This document shows positions 55,984 to 64,000 of a stretch of DNA of 64,000 nt, one piece after another (the first letter of the stretch is position 1; every line of letters begins with the position of its first letter). A model generated the notes under the pieces. That model was not told the origin of the DNA, did not search any database, and saw nothing but the letters and a program-made list of their open reading frames with translations. Location of the stretch: positions 66,364,108 to 66,428,107 of the forward strand of contig OX393577.1 of the NCBI GenBank assembly GCA_947652605.1, written 5' to 3'. Origin of the DNA: Elmis aenea. Lineage: Eukaryota > Arthropoda > Insecta > Coleoptera > Elmidae. The translations under genes were made by a program, and so were the position numbers.

Positions 55984-58900
55984 TAACTATATTGATGAAG
56001 TTAAACTATTTTTTTTAAACAATTTTTTTAAAAATTTCGTCTAAAATACAGCTTTTCTATCTATTCATAAATTTTTATGTTTAAAAATTTCATTGTTCGT
56101 TCAATAATTAGTTTATTGGCGTTATTTTGTTTATTTAAAATCTTTTAAAACATCTTGTGTTGTAAGAAATATTAATTTCTTTAGTTTATTTTGGTATATC
56201 AAATTTGTTCGCTTACGCTAGTTATATTTCTTTTGTTTTCTTAATTACAACTTAATGTATTTATGTTTAAAACTGATTGCTTATATAATTTAAATATTTT
56301 TTGTACTTGATTTCGATATTTATTGCAAATTAGTCAGACAGCGTGAGATTTATTTTAGCTGTTAATAAGCACATTAACATATTTCCGAAACTTTGGCGCC
56401 TATATATAATGTTAATGTGACAAAAACTGTTATCAATATTGCTAAGTATTTTAATTAATTAATGATAACGGCATAAACAAAAATATTTTTTGTCAGGTAC
56501 CGCTAGATGTCACACAGAATTTTTTTAAACCTGATTTAATTTTACTGGGTCGTTTGAATAATAATTTTTAATATATTTTGAACATACAGGAGGTTTGGAT
56601 TATTTAAGTTATTAAAAGGACGTCCATAATTTTTTTAAACCTTTTTTTTCCATTTGTTTTACTAACTTTGCATTTAATTTTGTTCACACAAAACTCGAAT
56701 AAGTATATTTTTACACTAAATTCAATAAAAGCAATTATTATTTACTGATGGACTAATCAACATATTTAAGTCTTTGAAAATTTGTGTATTTGTTAATGAT
56801 TTTTGTGGTCTTTTACCAGCAGAAGATTTTTAACAAAAAATGCTGCAATTACTCTCTGTATCGATTCGTTCCACTTACTAATTGTATTCATTTGTTCTGA
56901 TAACAAATGCACTAACTAAACCTTGAAAGTATTTTAATCCTTTTGTTGCAAAAAGGATTAAGAAGACTTATATATTAAATATTACTGTAGATTATGCATA
57001 TCGAATGGGTTTATTTTTGTATCATTAGCATTTTATAGATTATTTATAACAACAAAAAGTGGGCGTTAACACATTTCATTAGTTTTTACTTTTAAATTGT
57101 TTCTTAATGTATTGCTTGTTCGGAAATAGTTGGACTGTTTTTGTTTGAATGGTTTTATCATAAAAAAAGTAATTAATTAATGTTGTCAGGTGAATATATA
57201 AATTTTTTAGTATTATAAAATAACAGTTGCGTTTAAAAATCAAGCAATTTTCTTGCCTCTTCTTTTGTTTATAATTAAACGTGCGATGTTTTCATTTACA
57301 ATTGCTGTTATTTGCTGATTAAACCTGTTCGTTTGAAATTACACGTGTGTTGAACAAACTGATGATAAGATTAAGAAAAAAAGAGCTTGCAACGCGAAAC
57401 AGGTAACGGAAGATGTCAGAATAATGGTTAATATTGTAGGCTTCAATTAATTTAATTAAAATTTACTGCGATAATTCATTTTATTGCTTATAGCACGGCG
57501 TTATATACGAATTATATCGTAACAAATTCGTCACGCGGTAATTTGCAATAAAATTGGTAGGCACGAATGTGTATAATGAATATTAATTATAAACGGAATT
57601 TGTAAAAAATGTATGCATTTTCTTATTCTTCTTGTGCAGATTTTAATTGCGAAGAATTTAATCTGCTATGCAGATACCGTTTGCTGTGCGATTTTTGCTG
57701 GTTTTGTTCTATTTGTCTTCGCGTTTACTAGTAGCGAGCTGTTCTAAAATTTGGGTTTGTTTGCATTTAATTACAAGAATGTATGAAACTGGATAGCGTA
57801 TTAAGATGTTTGTTTGGTTTTAGGAAGTCATCTTTCGTAATTGAATGAACACAGGGGGTGTAGCCCCAAATTAATAGTAGCAGGTTGCCAAGGGCAAGTT
57901 ATTAAGTCATTTACCTAGCCTTAAAAAACAGGGCGAAACCAAATTCATATTTTTTTTTAATTTTTCAAGGTTTTTCCAGTAATTTTATTCCGTTAGAAAA
58001 TAAATCTTGTCACAGGTTTTAAATATTCCTTCACAGTGTGTTCAGTTTAACTTCTTCACTAAAATCAAATCGCTTTCCTCTAATTTTATTTTAGAAATTT
58101 GGGAATAAATAAAAGTCGTAGGGTGCTACATATTCTTCTTTTTAACCGGGTCCTCTTGTCTATGTAAACCCTTTACTAAAATACTAATACTAAATAATAA
58201 ATATAAAATATCAATCGACAAAAATAGTAAATTTTTAATTTTTTTGTTTAAATTTTGGTTTATTATCTGTGTTTATCAAAGTCTTCCAATTTTTACTACA
58301 TTCTATTGTTTTGCAAGTTTTTTACTGGCTACTTTGATCTAAAGTTTCCATGTAAAAATTGCTCGCAAAAGTTGGTTTAATAATATTTCATGTGATACAG
58401 AATTTTAAAAGCTTTTAAATGATGTATTTGACATTGGATGCATTTGAAAACTTCAAAATGATAATTTCAAACTTTATCAAAAAAAGTAATAATTTAAACT
58501 TTTAAACCATTACTCTAGTTTTTTTCATAAAAATGTGTTAATTATTAGTTACTCTGAATCCTGAATCTTAAACAAGACAAATTTAACACAATTTGTAACA
58601 GATTTACTAAATCCAAAGGTAATTTTTCTATAGAAGTTATTGAATTAGACTAAATTTTAATCAAAAGTTCTGTTCCAAAAACGTTCAAATTTGACACAGT
58701 CTAAGGCAAATAATATCTAAATTTTCTTCAGACAAAATAATACAGTTTTAAGGTGGACCTGTTTAGTCTTAACTCCTTGATATTTGGGTACCTATTAAAT
58801 TATGACCGTACTTTTTACTGTGTACTTTATATTACATCTATTAAAAGAGGCTACATTTTTGAGTTACAAAAACTGTATCATCATTTTTCTGTAGACTTAG

Positions 58901-59148
58901 ATTCTAGTAGTAAATTCAAGACTTGATTGCGCTTCCAGGAAAGGTTATTGCTCAATAACTTATGATAATTTACCTCAAATATTTTATTGTCACTTAACTA
59001 TGACACCATAGTAAATATTCTACGTAATTCTCCTGCAATTTCGACTGTACCGAAGGCCACCCACTATACAACGTGACAAACAATAGACAATTGAGATCTC
59101 CCTCAAACTGATAAAGCACTATGATCTAGATTCTAGATAACTCTTTAC
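55984..59148. other. AT-rich non-coding stretch
   Basis: Three kilobases of very AT-rich sequence with almost no ORF longer than 60 codons; nothing recognised. Confidence 0.4.
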
Positions 59149-59390
59149 AACTCACCACTTATCAAGTGTAGGATTTCCGTTGACGTGGCGGCGTTAAATT
59201 TCTTTGTAACTGAACCGCTTCGTTTAGTAAAACCAGCAAGTATATTAACTTCATATTTCCAGGTATTTGCCAATGAACTCAAAAATGATATGTAATATAG
59301 ATAGTTAAAATGTTCCATATTATTCCTGAAAAAACGTCGGTTCTTCCAATCAGACGAACTTGAATGATACAAAATGTATAATATTTGCAA
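59149..59390 (-). CDS. Possible exon ending in a GTGAGT donor, unknown product
   Basis: On the minus strand an open frame reads SSSDWKNRRFFRNNMEHFNY, then SSLANTWKYEVNILAGFTKR and SGSVTKKFNAATSTEILHLI, ending at about AAGTG|GTGAGT, a strong donor near 59148. The segment NILAGFTKRSGSV recalls ABCG transporters after their Walker A, but the required P-loop GxxGxGK(S/T) is absent just before it, so that reading is rejected. A second open frame of 94 codons overlaps upstream (59279-59563). No family is recognised and no partner exon is seen. Confidence 0.2.
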
Positions 59391-59777
59391 AAGCTTACAT
59401 GGACTACATTTTTACATAATCCAAATCGGAGTTTCCGTTCAGTTTTACGCAGACGACATGCATTTTTTATATTGGGTTTAAATTTATGATTTTTACCAGA
59501 AATTGTAAAATAAATATTGAATGTCCAAAGAATCGCATAGTGATAAAATGCGCCAACGAGCATACGATTTTAAAACTGTATTTACTCGCAAGCAGAACAA
59601 CGAACAACGCCTACAGAGTGTCGCGTGTGCTTCAGTTACGGTACGGCGATAATTTCTCGGAAAATATCGTGTAAAATGAAATCAAGTTGTTTTCCTGTGC
59701 GTTACTGTAAGATATGAAGGCCAATGTTGATCAGAAAGCGATAAGAACATTTTATTTTTGTAGTTTAGTCACAGTCA
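59391..59777. other. Non-coding stretch without recognised features
   Basis: Slightly G+C-richer at 59560-59690; only overlapping short ORFs. Confidence 0.3.
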
Positions 59778-60815
59778 ACCAGATCGCAAGTATGGGTATT
59801 TAAAGGACCATTTTGGGACGGCCGTGAATGATACCAAAATTTTCTTAAGTGGCGCTTTCTACACGTCATCGGATGCGCCCGTCTTTTGGCTACATTTTGA
59901 GCACTGGATCAAGTTTCTCGGACAAAAATTAATGGAGTTATGAATTTTATTTTTTTGTGGGCCGAGATGTTTTTCTTTTACGAGCGAACTCCGTATTTAG
60001 CGGAGTTCTCGTTTTTGGCGCTTTTCTCCGCGACCGTTGAAGATAATTTCAAAAACTTTGCACAGCCCTACTCGCAAACGATGCGTGCATCGAAACATAC
60101 CGGATTTTGATTTTTTTCTAACGTGGCCTCATAGCCAACGCGTTCGCAAGTATGAACAATTTAAAGAACGATTTTCGAACAGTTGTAGATGATACCAAAA
60201 ATTTCGCTTTCTACACGTCATCGGATGCGCCCTTCTTTTGGCTACATTTTGAGAACCGGATCAAATTTCTCGGACGAAAAATAACGGAGTTATGAATTTT
60301 TTTGTGGACCGAGATGTTTTTCTTTTCCGAGCGAAGTCAGTATTTTGCGAGGTTCTCGTTTTTGGCGCTTTTCTCCGCAACCGTTGAAGATAATTTCAAA
60401 AACTTTGCAAAGCCCTACTCGCAAACGATGCGTGCATCGAAAAATATCGGATTTTGATTTTTTTCTAACGCGGTCTTATAGCCAACGCGATCGCAAGTAC
60501 GAACAATTTAAAGAACGATTTTCGAACAGTTGCAGATGATACGAAAAATTTCGCTTACTACATGTCATCCGATGCGCCCTTCTTTTGGCTACATTTTGAG
60601 CACCGGATCAAATTTCTCGGGCGAAAAATAATGGAGTTATGATTTTTTTTGTGAACGGAGATGTTTTTCTTTTTCGAGCGAACTCCGTATTTAGCGGGGT
60701 TCTAGTTTTTCGCGCTTTTCTCCGCGACCGTTGAAGATAATTTCAAAAACTTTGCACAGCCCTACTCGCAAAGGATGCGTGCATCGGAAAATACAGATTT
60801 TTTACGGTCCCATAG
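59778..60815. repeat. 347-bp tandem array, three copies
   Basis: The anchor CCGTTGAAGATAATTTCAAA is found at 60034, 60381 and 60728, exactly 347 bases apart. A second anchor, CGCAAG, is at 59785, 60145 and 60492 (first interval 360 because of small insertions). Units contain GATGCGTGCATCGAAAAAT, CCAACGCGATCGCAAGTA, ACACGTCATCGGATGCGCCC and TTTTGGCTACATTTTGAGCA. The divergence is low. Short ORFs with similar N-termini at 60345 and 60731 are products of the repeat. Confidence 0.92.
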
Positions 60816-61991
60816 CGAAGTACAATGTACTTAAATCGATATGTTTGGTTTTACCCCAACTATTTTTATTCGCAGTTTGTGTAGCGTGCGTGCATCCATT
60901 GGTACCTATTAATACCCGTTCTCTTCTGTGTATGGCACGAATTTCCTCAAAATAAGCACTGCATTTTTACTAAAATTACTATCAAACTGCACCTGATTAT
61001 AAAAGGACATTTCCCACATAAAAAGAATTAAAAAGTTAGGTTTTATTTCGACAGTTTCGTCAGTAAAAAATGCTGTAATGGACTTCTTTTAGTTTTCAAG
61101 CAACAATAACCCACATTACCAACAAAAATATCTAGGATATTTAGCCTAAAATTATTTTCAAAGAAAGCCAAACATTAAAAGCAACGAATCCATGTTACAG
61201 TTACAATACACCAATAACAGTATTAAGTGTACACTGTTACATAATAAGCCCAAGATAATGATTACCGCAAACATCAACAAAAAAAAAAACATTGCACAAA
61301 TACACTTTACGAATCAGTAATTTCTCTAGACTTCAAGCACCCAGTATGACGAATCTAATAAATCAAGAATTTTTATCAGTCTGTGTTTTCGCAAAAGGTA
61401 AACGAAAAATGAATCATCGTATCATTATTAAAATCTACTATCTAGCATTCCTTGCTTATCTTAATGATTTTGAAAACTGGGACGCTGGAAATTTTATTAT
61501 CGCACTTTCAAGGATAATTCGGATAAAACTAGGCCAAAAAGTTGTGAAAATAAATTGACAATGCTGACAATATATGATAATTAATTGCAACGTGCTAATG
61601 GCTTTATTTTACAAACAAAACTTGTTCAAACAAACTTTATAACAGTATAACAGGCATCAAAAATTCAATAATAAACCGCCAAGATGTTAGAGATGCATAA
61701 CAAAAACACGATCGTGTAATTATTTAAATAACAACAATAACTTGTTGGTGATTGAAATTAACCAACTCTTAAACAAATAGTTTTGGAACAATTTAGGTTA
61801 AGCAACCAGTAATTTTGATGTACAAAAGCAATTTTACGAAATTTCTTGGCAAAATTGGAAGATACAAGGCATTAAATAGTTGCTCAATTTTTTTGAGATG
61901 ATTTACGTCTAATATAAAATTGCATGTGGCTACTAAAACAATATGAATATTTCTAAATACATTAATCTAATCTTCGATAATAGAAGAAAAA
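60816..61991. other. Non-coding stretch without recognised features
   Basis: AT-rich. An 88-codon plus-strand ORF at 61292-61558 shows no recognisable motif and is not called as a gene. Confidence 0.35.
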
Positions 61992-62492
61992 TAACTAATT
62001 CCCTCTCATCAATTTGGTTTTAGAAATAAACATTCAACTATTGACCAGGTCACAGAATTACGAATGTCATAGAAAAAGCCCTAGAAGAAAAAAAAGTTTG
62101 TTCTACCGTCTTTCTAGACGTAGCCCAGGCTTTCGATAAAGTGTGGCATGATGGTTTAAATTATAAGCCAAGATCGCTCCTCCCAAAACAATACTAACAA
62201 ATTCTTCAGTCCTACATCTCAGAGAGACACTTCAGAATAACGCAAGAAGAATTTTATTTAGAACTTAAACAAATTAAAGCAGAAGTTCCACAAGGAAGCG
62301 TACTAGGTCCGGTCATATACCTATTGTATACTTGTGATATTCCAAAGTTAGAAAACAATATCATAGCGACCTTTGCCAACGACACGGCTATTTTAGCAGT
62401 AGGAAGAAACAATATAGAATCAACCGAGAAATTACAAGCAGCTGCCAATCAGATCAACAACTGGACAAGGGTAAAACCTTTTGAGTTAGTTT
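61992..62492 (+). pseudogene. Jockey-like LINE reverse transcriptase fragment
   Basis: It starts in the RT fingers with LIPSHQFGFRNKHSTIDQV. After a one-base deletion near 62050 it continues VFLDVAQAFDKVWHDGL, LQSYISERHFRITQEEFYLE, AEVPQGSVLGPVIYLLYTCD and TFANDTAILAVGRNNIESTE. These are the FGFR--HST, D--AFD-VWH, PQGSVLGP and (Y/F)ADD-A boxes of jockey-clade elements. The catalytic box reads FAND (62372-62383), so the first aspartate is lost. There is also an in-frame stop, and the similarity ends abruptly after INNWTR. Clearly dead. Confidence 0.88.
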
Positions 62493-63692
62493 AAGCAAAA
62501 GTTTAAAAGCAGAGACTGTGCGGTAGTGTGCACGTTAATAATTAGTGTACTTATATATTTGCAAACTAAGGACTACTATTGGGTAAAGCTTAGACTGTTT
62601 GAACATTATTAATTTAAGCTAGAATTAGATTGCGTATTGGTCTCAAAAGACCAGATTGTATTGTCATAAACTCTACTAAGGTTTAAATTTAAAAAAAAAA
62701 AATTAATAACAATAAATCATCCATATAATCAAAATGAACAAAAAAATAACTTTATTAACCAATACTGAAAGATTGCAAATGAATGGACTAAAATATTAGT
62801 TCTTTATAGTTATACTAAGCCCAACAAAACGTTGTTATGTAACTATTGTACATTCTTCCACAACCACTGTATTTTAAACACATTTCTCACTCTGATATAA
62901 TCAAAACACATTCATGTGTTTTTTTTTCCAAGGCCTTAGGCCTGCAACGGACGACAAAGATTTATGACCTAAGGTAGTGCTTTTCATTGTAACACTTATT
63001 TAGTTCCTAAGCTGTGCCAAATCTGTCCACACCTGCATAATCAATTTAAAAACGAATCAATTCCGTTAAAATGGGACAAGTTGCTTCACATGCATGTTCC
63101 GCCATGTAAAATCAAACACCTATTTACAATTGCAATTAGTAAAGCAGCAAGTAGCTAATTAAACACTTTCTTGGTGCGATTTAAAAAGACCTTGACTTGT
63201 TATTAAAGAATTTATTAACACTTTATTATACTGGACATGTAGAAACGATTTTTAACAAAGAATGATAACAGGTACTCATGCAGCACAGAACTAGTTTCAT
63301 AAATATACATGTTAATATAGTAAAAATGTAGGAAATATGCAGCTAATGATTTGCAGGAATTATACAGACAAAAAAAAGGGTAAAATATTTAGCTATCACT
63401 TGTTTTAATAGTAAGAATAGTTTCATAAGAGAATCAATCTTGTTTTGATGTTATAACAGCCTTAAATTATGATAGTTTTACCTAAACTTTACCAGGAAGG
63501 TGGTAGATATAGACACATGCAAAATTAATGAATATTGCTTTAGACGAAGCAAATTTATTCTTTGCATGGAAGTAGATACCAAAATACTTTCAAAAAATGC
63601 TGTTTCCGTTAGTATCGTACAAATGAGATCTTTAATTAGCATTTTTTGCCAATTATTTAAATTCATTTTCTCAGTATCACCTGCTTGTCTAG
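62493..63692. other. Non-coding stretch without recognised features
   Basis: AT-rich; nothing recognised. Confidence 0.35.
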
Positions 63693-64000
63693 TCAGAAAC
63701 TGGTGTAATTCTTAATTGGGGCAGTTGTGCTTTCCTCAAAATTGACAAATGTCGTGCAAAAAATAACGACAGTCTCATCATCGGTGTGTCTTGGAAGAAA
63801 GTTGAATTCTTTGCATTTTTCATTAATTTGGCGACTTTTAGCGTGCGAATTTTATACTTTCTATTAATGTTTGCGATATTTGGATTTTACCTGGCAAACA
63901 AATATGATACAACAACTTCATATTATATAAGAAAAACGAATAAAATTATGTTTATTGACGAAAAGGAATTTAACTTGGATAATCCTGACATACAGAAAGT
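63693..64000 (+). CDS. Possible exon with a membrane segment, cut by the window edge
   Basis: After a TAG at 63690-63692 a frame stays open for 102 codons to the end of the window. Its middle reads IIGVSWKKVEFFAFFINLAT, then FSVRILYFLLMFAIFGFYLA, a convincing transmembrane-like segment, then NKYDTTTSYYIRKTNKIMFI and DEKEFNLDNPDIQK. The charged segment after the hydrophobic stretch and the polar, low-repeat composition look protein-like. A possible acceptor lies at GACAG (about 63769). I do not recognise the family. Chance cannot be excluded without the following sequence. Confidence 0.3.

Noticed and set aside
59149..59390. ABCG transporter identity from NILAGFTKRSGSV
   Set aside because: The Walker A P-loop that must directly precede such a segment is absent in the same frame.
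1..64000. CRISPR arrays, operons, bacterial promoters and terminators
   Set aside because: The tandem repeats lack short direct repeats with unique spacers. Gene density, intron signals and LINE/hAT content are those of an animal nuclear genome.
1..64000. tRNA, rRNA and snRNA genes
   Set aside because: No cloverleaf with A and B boxes and no rRNA or snRNA signature was recognised by eye; a covariance-model scan would settle this.

Overview
The window looks like non-coding DNA from an arthropod nuclear genome, most likely an insect. It is roughly two-thirds A+T, has no operon-like ORF packing, and is full of degraded LINEs, hAT-type and TA-flanked miniature elements, foldback elements and satellites. 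A beetle is a reasonable guess from this repeat mix, but nothing here proves the order.

Only one piece of host gene is recognised with real confidence. It is a CpG-rich first coding exon on the minus strand (24016-24209) that reads as the N-terminus of a PDZ-GEF (Rapgef2/Rapgef6, fly Gef26/dizzy) Rap guanine-nucleotide exchange factor, ending at a consensus GTAAGT donor. No following exon is visible on the minus strand down to position 1, so positions 1-24015 are probably a first intron longer than 24 kb. Four weaker exon-like stretches (8919-9052, 10328-10492, 59149-59390, and 63693-64000 at the right edge) and one promoter/first-exon-like stretch (480-745) are listed with low confidence.

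Layout. 1-24 kb (inferred intron): LINE debris at 1.1-1.9 kb, a truncated TA-flanked MITE (4.4 kb), a 15-16 bp minisatellite (7.8 kb), a CCAAT-rich foldback (9.5-9.95 kb), a minus-strand LINE (11.3-12.1 kb), a CpG-enriched stretch (16.2-17.15 kb), a small hairpin MITE (17.3 kb), a hAT-transposase remnant (18.0 kb), an I-like LINE 3' end (19.4 kb), an element with five copies of a 21-bp motif (19.9-20.1 kb), a LINE (21.4-22.6 kb) and an 83-bp tandem repeat (23.7 kb). 24.0-24.5 kb: PDZ-GEF exon and its upstream region. 26.7-29.2 kb: a 1.83-kb foldback carrying a nested hAT MITE, beside a second foldback. 29.7-34 kb: LINE tail, two intact hAT MITEs, repeat fragments and a 261-bp near-perfect hairpin. 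36.3 kb: a two-copy tandem repeat. 39.2-40.8 kb: a ~154-bp satellite with emerging dimer structure. 41.8-43.05 kb: hAT MITE and foldback. 45.6-46.4 kb: LINE. 47.2-50.9 kb: partial foldback, an intact TA MITE and another foldback. 54.1-56.0 kb: a 99-bp hAT MITE and a foldback. 59.8-60.8 kb: a 347-bp tandem array. 62.0-62.5 kb: a jockey-like RT fragment.

Two patterns link distant parts of the window. First, four complete foldback elements (26712, 42154, 50285, 55220) and three fragments share TA|CAGGGTG ends, yet their interiors mostly differ. Second, a core of ~80-150 bp recurs in four differently organised repeats: a foldback at 28.6 kb, a single copy at 32.1 kb, a tandem pair at 36.3 kb and a tandem triplet at 59.8 kb. 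These are the best candidates for something undescribed. All coordinates of repeats were read by eye, so boundaries can be off by a few bases.
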